From Anaerolineae bacterium (GTDB lineage Bacteria; Chloroflexota; Anaerolineae; Aggregatilineales; Phototrophicaceae): 64,000 nt of DNA. The stretch covers positions 1 to 64,000 of the forward strand of contig JADLAY010000024.1 of the NCBI GenBank assembly GCA_020849765.1. The letters run 5' to 3'. Positions 44,253 to 52,370 of this stretch are shown here, piece after piece. The stretch's first letter is position 1, and every line of letters begins with the position of its first letter. The notes below the pieces were generated by a model. That model saw nothing but the letters and a program-made list of their open reading frames with translations, was not told where the DNA came from and searched no databases. The position numbers and the translations under genes were made by a program.

Positions 44253-44407
44253 CGGCGGCGGGGATGCGCCGCTACGCCGCTGCGTGTGGCAATCAGCAAC
44301 ATCAAGAATGGTTTCCCCTACGCGCCTCAACAACGATGTACGGGCGGGATATATCCCGCCCCTACAAACGGCCACGCGATTTGGGCGACCCACCGGATCG
44401 CCCCTAC
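44249..44407. repeat. Cluster of three palindromes
   Basis: GTAACGGCGGCGG...GCCGCTAC (44249-44275), a 28-base unit identical to 995-1022 (44338-44365), and GGGCGACCCACCGGATCGCC CCTAC (44383-44407). The first contains the stop codon of the propeller gene. Confidence 0.8.
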
Positions 44408-44411
44408 ATGT

Positions 44412-45155
44412 TCAACCTCGCGAACGATACCAATAGACATAGCGTTCGCGGAAACCCAGCCCTGCATACAAATTGATGGCCGGGGTATTGGCCTCGACCA
44501 CCTGGAGATAAGCCGTGTGTGCGCCGCGCTCGCATCCCCAGCCGAGCAGATGCTGCATCAGCCTGCGCCCGAAGCCGCGCCCGCGCCGCGCCGGGTCGGT
44601 GACGACGTCGTAGATGCCGAGATGACCGTGTTCGAGCACGCCGAGGCCGAGCGCCGCAATCGAGTCGCCATCATAGATCGTCGCCTGGCAGTAGGTCGTC
44701 TGGATCTTGCTCAGGATTTGCGTCATGGTCGGGTGATGTCGATCCGCGACCTGGTTGAGCCGGAAATAGGCCGCCAGCCAGACGTGATCGAAGGTCGTCT
44801 TGAGGTCGGCGTGACCGGATGGTGCCGGTACTTCCGCGAGGTCGAGCGTTTGGACGCTGGCGCCGGGGGCGTGCGTGTAGCCGTGGGCGTCGAGCACCGC
44901 ATCGAGCGCCTCGTGGTCGGGCGTCGACGTCAGCTTGAAGGTGGTCGCCAGCCCGGCCTGGGCGTAGGCCGCCTCGCAGGCGGTGAGCTTGTCCTCCGGC
45001 GGCAGGTGGCCGGGGTAGAGTGTGCTGACGGAGTTCGCGCGGCGCGTGAAACCCGCGGCAAAGCGCAAGACCCATCCGTCGTAGAAGATGGTTTGCAGCG
45101 CAGGCAGCGCATTGAGCGTCAGTTCTTCGAGCAGTCGAATGTCTTGCGGGATCAC
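44412..45155 (-). CDS. GNAT-family N-acetyltransferase
   Basis: 247 residues with two GNAT-like halves. The C-terminal half has the acetyl-CoA loop VVTDPARRGRGFGRRLMQHLLGWGCERGA (Arg/Gly-rich) and ends LQVVEANTPAINLYAGLGFRERYVYWYR, the standard motif B. The N-terminal half (DGWVLRFAAGFTRRANSVSTLYPG) matches a family of bacterial GNATs with a degenerate first domain. Substrate unknown. Its stop is next to the palindrome cluster; it starts 5 bases after the end of the ABC permease gene, so they are likely co-transcribed. Confidence 0.88.
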   Translation of the reverse strand: MIPQDIRLLEELTLNALPALQTIFYDGWVLRFAAGFTRRANSVSTLYPGHLPPEDKLTACEAAYAQAGLATTFKLTSTPDHEALDAVLDAHGYTHAPGASVQTLDLAEVPAPSGHADLKTTFDHVWLAAYFRLNQVADRHHPTMTQILSKIQTTYCQATIYDGDSIAALGLGVLEHGHLGIYDVVTDPARRGRGFGRRLMQHLLGWGCERGAHTAYLQVVEANTPAINLYAGLGFRERYVYWYRSRG

Positions 45156-45160
45156 GGTCG

Positions 45161-46036
45161 TCAGCGCTCAGGGATCTCCATGTAGCGCTCGATCCAGCGC
45201 ACCAGCAGCGAGCCGGTGATCGTCAGCGTCAGGTAGATCATCGCCAGGATGAAATACGCCTCGACGAACTGGAACTGGTTGCTGGCCCACTGCCGCGCGA
45301 GATAGGTGACGTCCTGGACGGCCAGGAAGGCGACTAGCGACGAATCCTTGATCATGGCGATGAAGTCGTTGCCGAGCGGCGGCAGAATGCGGCGGACGGC
45401 CTGCGGCAGCACGATCAGCGACATCACCTGGCCGTAGGTCATGCCGAGCGAACGGGCCGCCTCGAGCTGGCCTTTCTCGATCGATTGGATGCCTGCGCGA
45501 AACGTCTCTGAGAGGAAGGCGCCGTAAGCGACCGCCAGGGCGATGATGCCGGTTTCCAGGAAGATGCGCTGGGGAATGGCGATGCCCAGGTTCGTGCTCA
45601 GGAAGTCGCGCGCCGCCGGGACGATGACGAACCCGACGATCAGCAGGTTGACGATCATCGGCAGGCCGCGAACGACGCTGACGTAGAGCGTCGCGAGCTG
45701 ATACACAATCAGCCGCAGAATGCTAAAGAGGAATGCGGTCAAGCCGTTGCCCGGCTTGGGCGGGTAAGCGCGGATGGCGCCGACCAGCAGGCCGATGACG
45801 AGGGCGATCGGGTAGCCGACGCCGGTCACGAGCAGGGTCACGCCGATGCCATCGCGGACGTAATTGAACGTGCGCGAGTAATCCTCATCGGACTGCACCA
45901 GGCCGATCAAGACAACACCGGCCAGCAACACGACCAGCAGCCACCAGGGCATGGAGAACAAGAAGCGTGGAAAAGCCTGGCGCTGGATAGGCGTCGACTG
46001 TGCGTCCAGGGATGGGTCGGCTATGGTCGCCATCAT
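45161..46036 (-). CDS. Polar amino-acid ABC transporter permease (HisM/GlnP family)
   Basis: 291 residues. Six or so membrane segments with the ABC coupling-helix motif EAARSLGMTYGQVMSLIVLPQAVRRILPPLGNDFI, the amino-acid permease version of the EAA loop. The N-terminal helix and a long first loop (SDEDYSRTFNYVRDGIGVT) fit the family. Partners: the double binding protein upstream, 89 bases away across a terminator hairpin. No ATP-binding subunit is within the window, so the ATPase must be encoded elsewhere. Start at the first of two Mets. Confidence 0.92.
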   Translation of the reverse strand: MMATIADPSLDAQSTPIQRQAFPRFLFSMPWWLLVVLLAGVVLIGLVQSDEDYSRTFNYVRDGIGVTLLVTGVGYPIALVIGLLVGAIRAYPPKPGNGLTAFLFSILRLIVYQLATLYVSVVRGLPMIVNLLIVGFVIVPAARDFLSTNLGIAIPQRIFLETGIIALAVAYGAFLSETFRAGIQSIEKGQLEAARSLGMTYGQVMSLIVLPQAVRRILPPLGNDFIAMIKDSSLVAFLAVQDVTYLARQWASNQFQFVEAYFILAMIYLTLTITGSLLVRWIERYMEIPER

Positions 46037-46086
46037 GATCGCTATCTGCTATGGCACTGCCGGGCAGCGCGATAGGTCAAAAAAGC

Positions 46087-46114
46087 AGGGGTATGACCCG
46101 GTCATACCCCTTTT
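46087..46114 (-). terminator. Hairpin terminator between binding protein and permease genes
   Basis: Perfect 11-base arms AGGGGTATGAC / GTCATACCCCT around CCG, with T-rich sequence on both sides (GCTTTTTT on the minus strand). It would reduce read-through so the binding protein is made in excess of the permease. Confidence 0.75.
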
Positions 46115-46125
46115 CGTACAGAGAG

Positions 46126-47598
46126 TTAGCCCGCGTTCGCGGGTACGAACCAGCTGGAGTTGATCGTCTCCAATGTGCCGTCCTGGATCATCGACTGGAG
46201 CGCCGCATTGAACGGTGATACCAGATCGCTGCCCTTGGGGAAGGCGAAGCCGAGGAAGTCCGACTGGATGCTGTCGTCGAGGGCGATCACCTTGTCATCG
46301 TTCTCGCCAACGTAGCCCTGACCGGCCGTGCTGTCGATGATGACCGCGTCGACGTCCCCGTTGATGAGCGCCTGGACGGCGACACCGAACTGGTCGAAGG
46401 CCTGGATGCGGCTTTCGTCGACGAGCGTGGTCGCGGTGTTGTAGTTGGTCGTGCCGATCTGCGTGCCGAGGATCAGTTCAGGATTGTCGACGAATTCCTG
46501 CACCGACGCGAAGCGATCCTCGCCGATCTTGGTCAGCAGCACCTGATCGACGCTGATGTAGCCCATCGAGAAGTCGACGTTTTCGGCGCGCTCCGGCGTG
46601 ATGGTGATGCCATCGGCCGCGACGTCAAACTCTCCAAGGGCGAGCGAGGCCAGCATCGTGTCCCACGACGTCGGGACGTATTCGGGCGTGCAATTGATGC
46701 GCGAGCAGATCTCGTTGATCGTGTCGTAATCCCAGCCGATGCCCTCGTTGGTCGTCTCGTCAATCATGTTGAAGGGCGGGTAGGCGTTTTCGACGGCGAT
46801 GGTGATGGTGCGACCTTCGAGGTCAGGCAGGACGGGCGCGAACCACTTGGCGTTGATCTGCGTCAGCGTGCCATCATCCATCATGCTCGTGAGAGCAGCG
46901 TTGAACGGCTCGACCAGATCGCTGCCCTTGGGGAAAGCGAAGCCGAGCTGATCCGACTGGATGCTCTCGTTCATGGCGACGACCTGATCCGCGTTTTCAC
47001 CGACGTAGCCCTGACCGGCCGTGCTGTCGATGATCACCGCGTCCACGTCCCCGTTGATGAGCGCCTGGACGGCAATACCGAATTGGTCGAAGGCCTGAAT
47101 GCGGCTCTCGTCGACGAGGTTGGTGGCCGTGTTGTAGTTGGTCGTGCCAATCTGCGTGCCAATGACGAAGTCAGGGTTGGCGACGAATTCCGCGATCGTA
47201 TCGAAGCGCGCCTCGCCGATCTTGGTCAGCAGCACCTGATCGACCGACGCGTAGCCAATGGAGAAATCAACGCTTTCGGCGCGCTCCGGCGTGATGGTGA
47301 TGCCATCAGCGGCGACGTCGAACTCGCCGAGGGCAATCGAGGCCAGCATCGTATCCCAGGGCGTCGGGACGTATTCGGGCACGCAGTTAAGGCGGGCGCA
47401 GATCTCGTCGAGCGTGTCATAGTCCCAACCGACACCTTCATTGGTCGCTTCATCGATCATGTTGAAGGGCGGGTAGGCGTTCTCGACTGCAATGGTGATT
47501 GTGCGACCACCGAGATCCGGCAGCGCATCCTGGGCGAAGGCCGCTGAGGGCAGCACAATGGCGAGTAGTACCAACACTAAACCCAGACGAAGGCGCAT
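46126..47598 (-). CDS. Tandem-duplicated amino-acid-binding protein (two SBP_bac_3 domains)
   Basis: 490 residues. Signal peptide, then two complete type-II periplasmic binding domains (26-256 and 257-487) exactly 231 residues apart and very similar: each has GRTITIAVENAYPPFNMID, GEFDVAADGITITPERAE, IGTQIGTTNYNTAT, IQAFDQFGIAVQALINGDVD and GFAFPKGSDLV. Those are the ligand-binding strands of glutamine/polar amino-acid receptors. Both domains keep the binding residues, so both may bind. CTCCTG (AGGAGG on the coding strand) and a good promoter precede the start. Fits with the downstream permease. Confidence 0.94.
   Translation of the reverse strand: MRLRLGLVLVLLAIVLPSAAFAQDALPDLGGRTITIAVENAYPPFNMIDEATNEGVGWDYDTLDEICARLNCVPEYVPTPWDTMLASIALGEFDVAADGITITPERAESVDFSIGYASVDQVLLTKIGEARFDTIAEFVANPDFVIGTQIGTTNYNTATNLVDESRIQAFDQFGIAVQALINGDVDAVIIDSTAGQGYVGENADQVVAMNESIQSDQLGFAFPKGSDLVEPFNAALTSMMDDGTLTQINAKWFAPVLPDLEGRTITIAVENAYPPFNMIDETTNEGIGWDYDTINEICSRINCTPEYVPTSWDTMLASLALGEFDVAADGITITPERAENVDFSMGYISVDQVLLTKIGEDRFASVQEFVDNPELILGTQIGTTNYNTATTLVDESRIQAFDQFGVAVQALINGDVDAVIIDSTAGQGYVGENDDKVIALDDSIQSDFLGFAFPKGSDLVSPFNAALQSMIQDGTLETINSSWFVPANAG
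46138..46830 (-). repeat. Internal gene duplication, copy 2
   Basis: Encodes residues 257-487 of the binding protein. Direct repeat of 46831-47523, period 693 bases. Confidence 0.88.
46831..47523 (-). repeat. Internal gene duplication, copy 1
   Basis: Encodes residues 26-256. Highly similar to 46138-46830 at DNA and protein level with no length change. Confidence 0.88.
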
Positions 47599-47629
47599 GT
47601 TTTCCTCCTGCGATGGCTAGATTGAAGAA

Positions 47630-47658
47630 AGATTAACAAGCGGCGCGTCGACGTGCAA
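47630..47658 (-). promoter_or_regulatory. Sigma-70-type promoter for the binding-protein gene
   Basis: Minus strand: TTGCAC (47658-47653), 17-base spacer, TAATCT (47635-47630). It is 32 bases before the start codon. Confidence 0.7.
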
Positions 47659-47710
47659 GCAATTGTACTCATGCGATACTCACGAGAATTCCATATTTGA
47701 TTTGTGCGTA

Positions 47711-47722
47711 ATTATGCATAAT
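47711..47722. promoter_or_regulatory. Perfect 12-base palindrome in the divergent region
   Basis: ATTATGCATAAT lies between the binding-protein and P450 genes, 58 bases before the P450 start. It could be an operator or an AT-rich -10 region for the P450 gene. Confidence 0.35.
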
Positions 47723-47780
47723 AGAAGGGACATTGTGATAACTTTCGCAAACCCCCCTCAGATGTTCATAGGATCGTGTG

Positions 47781-49016
47781 ATGACTGAGATTCGTAAGCT
47801 GGATTTGAGCAGCGGCGCATTCCGCGCGAATTCGTATGCGGTGTATCGTGAGCTGCGGGATAGCGCGCCGGTGGCGCCGGTCATGCTGCCGAGCAAACAG
47901 CAGCTCTACCTGGCGACGCGCTACGACGACGTGATGACTCTGCTCAAGGACAGCCGCAGCTTTGTCAAAGAGCCGGAGAACGCCGGGCTGCGTTCGCGCA
48001 CCAACGTCCGTTGGCTGCCGCGCATGTTCCGCGCCATGGGCAGCAACATGCTCTACGTCGACGCGCCTGCCCACACGCGCCTGCGCAATCTCGTGCACAA
48101 GGCCTTCACGCCGCGTATGGTCGAGAACATGCGGGCGCGCATCGAAACGCTGGCCGAAGAGCAGCTCGATATGGCGGAGAAGCAGGCGTCGTTCGACCTG
48201 CTCGAAGACTACGCGCTGCCGATCCCGATGACGGTCATCGCCGAAATGCTGGGCGTGCCGGAGAAGGACCGCTCGAACTTCCGTAAGCTGAGCGAGAAGA
48301 TCATCTCTGTCGATACCAACAACGGCAACCTGGGCATGGTGCTGCCGATTCTGCGCTTCGCCAGCTACCTGCGCGACCTCTACAACGAACGCCGCCGCAA
48401 CCCCGGCAACGATCTGTTGACGGCGCTGGTCGAGGCCGAGGCCGAAGGCGACCGGCTGGACGAGGACGAACTGCTGGCGATGGGCCTGCTGCTCTTGATC
48501 GCCGGGCATGAGACGACCGTCAACCTGATTACGAACGGTACGCTGGCGCTGATCGAGCATCCGGATCAGATGCAGATGCTGCACGATCATCCCGAAATGA
48601 CGCGCTCGGCGGTCGAAGAACTGCTGCGCTACTACGCGCCGATTGAGATCGCGACCGACCGCTACGTCGCTTCGGAGGACACCGAGCTGGGCGGCGTCGA
48701 AGTTCCGAAGGGCACGCTGGTTCTGGCATGTCTTGGCTCGGCCAACCGTGACGAGCGCCGCTTCGAGAATCCGGATCGGCTCGACATCACACGCGATCCG
48801 AACCCGCACGTGGCCTTCGGGCAGGGCATTCACTACTGCGTCGGTGCACCGCTCGCGCGCCTGGAAGGCGAGATCGCCATGCGCACGCTGGCGCGCCGCA
48901 TGCCGGACATCCGGTTGGCCGTCGAGCCGGACAAGCTGCGCTATCGCAAGAGCCTGTTCCTGCGCGGGCTGGAGACACTGCCTGTCGTCCCTGGCGTGCG
49001 CGAAAAGAGCTTCTGA
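47781..49016 (+). CDS. Cytochrome P450
   Basis: 411 residues from ATG at 47781 (AGGA 7 bases upstream; GTG at 47778 possible). Bacterial class I P450 landmarks: I-helix AGHETT for oxygen activation, ExxR in EELLRYYAP, and the haem-thiolate loop FGQGIHYCVGAPLARLEG with ligand Cys353. A soluble mono-oxygenase of the CYP107-like bacterial type; it needs ferredoxin and reductase partners, not seen here. Substrate unknown. A large hairpin follows the stop. Divergent from the amino-acid transporter. Confidence 0.95.
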   Translation: MTEIRKLDLSSGAFRANSYAVYRELRDSAPVAPVMLPSKQQLYLATRYDDVMTLLKDSRSFVKEPENAGLRSRTNVRWLPRMFRAMGSNMLYVDAPAHTRLRNLVHKAFTPRMVENMRARIETLAEEQLDMAEKQASFDLLEDYALPIPMTVIAEMLGVPEKDRSNFRKLSEKIISVDTNNGNLGMVLPILRFASYLRDLYNERRRNPGNDLLTALVEAEAEGDRLDEDELLAMGLLLLIAGHETTVNLITNGTLALIEHPDQMQMLHDHPEMTRSAVEELLRYYAPIEIATDRYVASEDTELGGVEVPKGTLVLACLGSANRDERRFENPDRLDITRDPNPHVAFGQGIHYCVGAPLARLEGEIAMRTLARRMPDIRLAVEPDKLRYRKSLFLRGLETLPVVPGVREKSF

Positions 49017-49031
49017 TCGACTCCTTCGCCC

Positions 49032-49071
49032 TGGCCGCTGCGCACTCACTCTGACGGAGTCGCGGCGGCCA
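49032..49071 (+). terminator. Hairpin after the P450 gene
   Basis: Arms TGGCCGCTGCG / CGCGGCGGCCA (one G-U) with an 18-base loop that pairs further (ACTC/GAGT). There is no T-run, so termination is uncertain. Confidence 0.4.
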
Positions 49072-49186
49072 GAGGCGTCTCAAACAGGTACCGCGCACCT
49101 CACGCTTTCGACAATGTAGAACAAACATCTTTTGTGTGCATAATATCTCTGGAAGTGATATTCATCTCACGCTGGAGATATTTCTC

Positions 49187-49633
49187 ATGTGCCGCACCGA
49201 GCGCAACCGCAAGCTGCTGGCCGACTTTTTCGAGGTGATTCTGAACGCGCGCGATTTGACGCCGCTCAGCAGTTTCCTTGCGCCGGATTTCGTCAACCGC
49301 ACGCCCCTCCCGGGATCATCCTGCTCGGCCGAGGGCTTCAAGCGCGCGCTGACGATCCTCTTTTGCAGCTACCACGATCTCACCTACACCTGGACCAACT
49401 GCATCGTCATCGACGAGCGCGTAATCGTGCGCTGGGTGGCCGAGGCGTCGCATCCCGGCGGGCTGATCGGCAAGAAGGGCGTGCTGGTGCCGATCGGGCG
49501 CAAGCTGCGCTGGCGCGGCGAGACGACGGCTCGCATCCGCGACGGGCACATCGAGGAGTGGACGACGCATCAGGACGTGGCGTCACTGCTGGAGCAGTTG
49601 AGCTACATGCCGCTGGTGCTGGTGGAGAACTGA
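49187..49633 (+). CDS. SnoaL-like ester cyclase-type protein
   Basis: 148 residues from MCRTERNRKLLADFFEVILNARD at 49187 (TGGAGAT upstream). The pattern of an N-terminal helix, LAPDFVNRTP, HDLTYTWTNCIVIDERVIVRWVAEASH and WRGETTARIRDGHIEEWTTHQDV is that of SnoaL/NTF2-like proteins. The usual SnoaL His/Asp pair is represented by the late His and the acidic residues of the barrel. It may be a cyclase, hydratase or only a ligand-binding protein. It follows the P450 gene, but linkage is not proven. Confidence 0.8.
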   Translation: MCRTERNRKLLADFFEVILNARDLTPLSSFLAPDFVNRTPLPGSSCSAEGFKRALTILFCSYHDLTYTWTNCIVIDERVIVRWVAEASHPGGLIGKKGVLVPIGRKLRWRGETTARIRDGHIEEWTTHQDVASLLEQLSYMPLVLVEN

Positions 49634-49739
49634 GGTGCATGGTGGCGAAGACGGACGAGGCACGTCTCGTCAACGAGTCGTCACGACGTTAGGTTTTTGG
49701 CCGGACGCCATGCATGCCACCCTCAACATCATTGTCCAT

Positions 49740-50177
49740 TCACTGGGCTGGGAACTTCCCGCGAACCGGCGGGTGCCATCCTGCCTGAACCCACAGCCGA
49801 CGTGCGGATAGCACATCATCCCTGTTCATGCGCAACCGATCAATTGTGGCGCGCCCGATGGCGGTCTTTGCACGGAGCCTGGCTCCGTCGTTCGCCCATT
49901 CGAAATGATCGTCCCAATCTTGCGCCCGTGGGTTGAAGAGCGGTTCTTCTAGGCCCGTTTCGGAGTCAATACCCGTCACAAAGTCTTGTTTGAAGCTGTT
50001 GCAGCCTCGGCAGCAGAGACAGAGATTGTCCGCTTCCGATGTGCCCCCACGTGATCGCCGGATGATGTGATCGATTTCTACGTAGACGACAATCATTTGC
50101 GCCGACTGGCAGTATTCACACAACCCGGCGGCGCGTTCGGTGACGAACTGCCGTGTCGAATCATCGATCTGTGCCAT
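49740..50177 (-). CDS. HNH endonuclease
   Basis: 145 residues from MAQIDD at 50177. Core: CEYCQ, then IDHIIRRSRGGTSEADNLCLCCRGCNSFKQD, a canonical HNH with a structural zinc (two CxxC pairs) and the His-Asn-His metal site. Free-standing HNH proteins like this can be nicking or repair endonucleases, or effectors. The start codon overlaps the stop codon of the RHH-like gene by one base (TGATG), so the two are translated together. No restriction or phage genes nearby. Confidence 0.9.
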   Translation of the reverse strand: MAQIDDSTRQFVTERAAGLCEYCQSAQMIVVYVEIDHIIRRSRGGTSEADNLCLCCRGCNSFKQDFVTGIDSETGLEEPLFNPRAQDWDDHFEWANDGARLRAKTAIGRATIDRLRMNRDDVLSARRLWVQAGWHPPVRGKFPAQ

Positions 50178-50581
50178 CACGCACCCAGGCGGAGACGTTG
50201 CTCCACATCGTATCCGCGTTGTTTGAGCAGGAGCAGGGCTTGAGAACGGAGAAGCACGTAACGGTCGACCTGCGCCGCCAGCCGGATTGTCTCCGCGCGT
50301 TCGTCGTCCGTCAGTGTGCCGTCGTCGGCTTTCTCGCCGAGTTCGCGCTGCCGCGCATCCTGTGGATAGGCCAGATGTCGGTGCACGATTGCCCACAACT
50401 GTTCGTCGGACAATGTGGTCAGAGTGGCAGTTTCAAGCGCGTTCTTATCGAGTTCGCCAAACATCAACGCAATGCTGTCCACAAGGACAGACTCGATGTC
50501 CAATTGGTGCGCTGCCGCAATTTCGCGAACGCGATCGTAGAGTTCGTCGGGGAGTTCCAGGGTAATCGATTGGCGGCTCAT
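50177..50581 (-). CDS. Ribbon-helix-helix-like protein paired with HNH nuclease
   Basis: 134 residues from MSRQSITLELPDELYDRVREIAA at 50581; AGGGG lies 8 bases upstream. The first ~45 residues look like a ribbon-helix-helix (CopG/MetJ-like) DNA-binding unit with a beta strand (SITLELP) and two helices. The rest is helical and charged (LSDEQLWAIVHRHLAYPQDARQREL) with a Leu-rich end. The 1-base overlap with the HNH gene gives a two-gene cassette in toxin-antitoxin style, but this is an inference. It could also be a regulatory or targeting partner. Confidence 0.72.
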   Translation of the reverse strand: MSRQSITLELPDELYDRVREIAAAHQLDIESVLVDSIALMFGELDKNALETATLTTLSDEQLWAIVHRHLAYPQDARQRELGEKADDGTLTDDERAETIRLAAQVDRYVLLRSQALLLLKQRGYDVEQRLRLGA

Positions 50582-50632
50582 GTCATTTCCCCTCAATCGG
50601 TCTTCATGGACAATTGTAGCCCGAAACGGGTG

Positions 50633-51727
50633 TCACGTGCCCACATCAACCGGCGGGGCGTCGTGGAAGGGCGCTCTGCCCTCGATGAGCGCGAACTTCT
50701 GGGAGCGCGTCTTGCGCTTGAAGGCCGCCTCGGCTTTGAGCGCCGCGCCGCGGCTCATGAACTGCCAGGCCGCCAGCAGCCTGACCGGACGCCGGGTCGA
50801 TGTGTAGGCCGCGCCACGCCCGGCGTTGTGCTGCGCCAGACGCTTATACACGTCCGCCGCGATGCCGGTGTAGAGCGAGTCATCCGCGCACGACAGCACG
50901 TACAGAAAGTAGCGATCCTGCGGGCGCAGCAGGTAGAAGGCGCGCCCGTCGCGTTCGAGCAGGTCGACCGCGCGGTAGCCCTGGGCGAAAGCGCGCTGGA
51001 GGGCCTCGCGCAGCGCCAACCGCCAGCGAAGCACCTGATCGCGCGGGAGGGCATTCAGGCCAGACGATGGGATCTCGATGGCGACCAGTTCGGCGGTCAG
51101 CGCGTCATCGGGCATTGCGAGAGGGCCGTTTTCACCCGTGCGCAGGATCAGCACATCGTCGGGCAGCGCGCCAGCGTAGATCTTCGGCGTGTGACCGGCG
51201 GCCACGGATTTGACGCGCGCGTCCTTCAGCCGCCAGACGGCTTCCAGGCGGTCAGTCGGGGCGGGCACATTGATGCTGTCCTGCATCTCCCCGTAGTGAT
51301 TCTCGTAGTAAGTGTGCGCGTAGCAGCCGAGCAGATGCAGATTGAAGCGCGCATTACCGCGCAGAATCGGGTCGAAGGTCCAGCGCATCTCGTCGTAGCC
51401 CTCGGCCAGCGCCCATTCGCGCTGCGCCAGCTTGAGCGCCTTGCCGATGCCCTGGCTTTGGTAGTCCTTGAGCACGCCCGCCATGTGCGACCACAGATAG
51501 CGCCGTCCACCGCGCACACCGGGAAAGGCGAGCGCCATGCCAATCATGGTTTCGCCGTCGAAGGCGCCATGGGTGACGCCGCCGTTGAGGATGATCGCCT
51601 TCATGATGTTGCCCGGCGCGGCTTCCTCGGCGGGCATGCCCCAGACGGCCATTTCGATGCGGCTGATGGCGTTGAGATCGTCCATCGTGTGGACGGTGCG
51701 AATGGTGATGGTCGGGTTGGCTGCCAT
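50633..51727 (-). CDS. GNAT acetyltransferase fused to GIY-YIG domain
   Basis: 364 residues from [20 protein letters not shown] at 51727 (GAGAG upstream). Residues 1-268 are a GNAT of the COG3375-like type ([31 protein letters not shown]). Residues ~272-355 are a GIY-YIG domain of the YhbQ/UPF0213 type: [18 protein letters not shown], Arg296 in VYKRLAQHN, Glu333 in KAEAAFKRK. The linker is only a few residues (RPQD). Known relatives of each part are usually separate, so this is either a real fusion or a missed stop. Role unknown. Confidence 0.85.
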   Translation of the reverse strand: MAANPTITIRTVHTMDDLNAISRIEMAVWGMPAEEAAPGNIMKAIILNGGVTHGAFDGETMIGMALAFPGVRGGRRYLWSHMAGVLKDYQSQGIGKALKLAQREWALAEGYDEMRWTFDPILRGNARFNLHLLGCYAHTYYENHYGEMQDSINVPAPTDRLEAVWRLKDARVKSVAAGHTPKIYAGALPDDVLILRTGENGPLAMPDDALTAELVAIEIPSSGLNALPRDQVLRWRLALREALQRAFAQGYRAVDLLERDGRAFYLLRPQDRYFLYVLSCADDSLYTGIAADVYKRLAQHNAGRGAAYTSTRRPVRLLAAWQFMSRGAALKAEAAFKRKTRSQKFALIEGRAPFHDAPPVDVGT

Positions 51728-51753
51728 GATCTCTCTATGACGGATGCGGAGGC

Positions 51754-52002
51754 TCAACGCCCCAGGGGTTCCACGAGCAAGATGCCGACGATGGCGAGAA
51801 TGATGCCGAGATGATGCGTGATCGACCAGGCCAGGTCGAGCGCCGGGTGCGGCAGCGCCAGGCTGATCAAATGGATCACGAAGCTGATGATGATCAGGAG
51901 CAGTCCGATGATGGCGAGCAGGCCGGTCTGGCGCGCGAGCGCGGCGGTGATGCGCTCGAACAGGCGCGCGAGCAGGGGCGAACGGTCGATCCAACGGAAC
52001 AT
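51754..52002 (-). CDS. Small two-helix membrane protein
   Basis: 82 residues with two hydrophobic stretches: [25 protein letters not shown] and [15 protein letters not shown]. The N-terminus is amphipathic and basic ([24 protein letters not shown]). A GGAG site precedes the ATG. It ends 26 bases before the start of the GNAT-GIY-YIG gene, so it probably leads that operon. No known family. Confidence 0.7.
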   Translation of the reverse strand: MFRWIDRSPLLARLFERITAALARQTGLLAIIGLLLIIISFVIHLISLALPHPALDLAWSITHHLGIILAIVGILLVEPLGR

Positions 52003-52081
52003 AGGTCATCTCCGAGGCCGGTGTCAGGCGGAATGCTCTTATTGTGCGTCAGATTCAAGCGCATGGCGACAAAGGAAGCAA

Positions 52082-52127
52082 ATTGGCGATTGGCAGTTGG
52101 CAGTTAGCTCTTGGCTGTTAGCCGGAT
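52082..52127 (+). repeat. TTGGC/TTAGC heptad array
   Basis: TTGGCGA, TTGGCAG, TTGGCAG, TTAGCTC, TTGGCTG, TTAGCCG. No gene ends just before it on the plus strand. Confidence 0.75.
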
Positions 52128-52230
52128 GGGGCGGCGGACAGCGCTTCGCAGGAGAAACATCGAGGCCAACGGACATTGGCTTCTGCACCTGCGCTGATTT
52201 GACAATTTCAGTGAATCACGAATTCAACGC

Positions 52231-52254
52231 GGACGGCAAGAATGCCGTCCCTAC
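52231..52254. repeat. Family-A palindrome
   Basis: GGACGGCAAGAATGCCGTCC followed by CTAC. Confidence 0.7.
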
Positions 52255-52269
52255 CGAATTATTGTCCCC

Positions 52270-52294
52270 GTAGGGACGCGATTTTTCGCTTCCG
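52270..52294. repeat. Family-A palindrome, degenerate
   Basis: GTAGGGACGCGATTTTTCGC TTCC; similar to 9441-9465. Confidence 0.6.
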
Positions 52295-52334
52295 CCATTT
52301 AAGATTCTTGGTGACTTTGGGGTTCACCGAATTC

Positions 52335-52370
52335 GCTAATGGCTAACGGCTAACAGCTAGTAGCTAATCG
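52335..52370 (-). repeat. TTAGC heptad array at hflX end
   Basis: Minus strand: ATAGCGA, TTAGCTA, CTAGCTG, TTAGCCG, TTAGCCA, TTAGCGA, starting at the hflX stop codon. Confidence 0.8.

Larger units (their letters stand above)
52003..52370. other. Intergenic region with heptads and palindromes
   Basis: The 368-base gap holds a sense heptad array (52082-52127), two family-A palindromes (52231-52254, 52270-52294) and an inverted heptad array ending at the hflX stop (52335-52370). No gene supported. Confidence 0.55.

Noticed and set aside
46087..46114. Operator for the amino-acid transporter
   Set aside because: The perfect hairpin with T-rich flanks and its place between the two genes fit a terminator better.
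49740..50177. Homing endonuclease or intron-borne HNH
   Set aside because: No intron or intein boundaries, and the gene is coupled to its own upstream partner.
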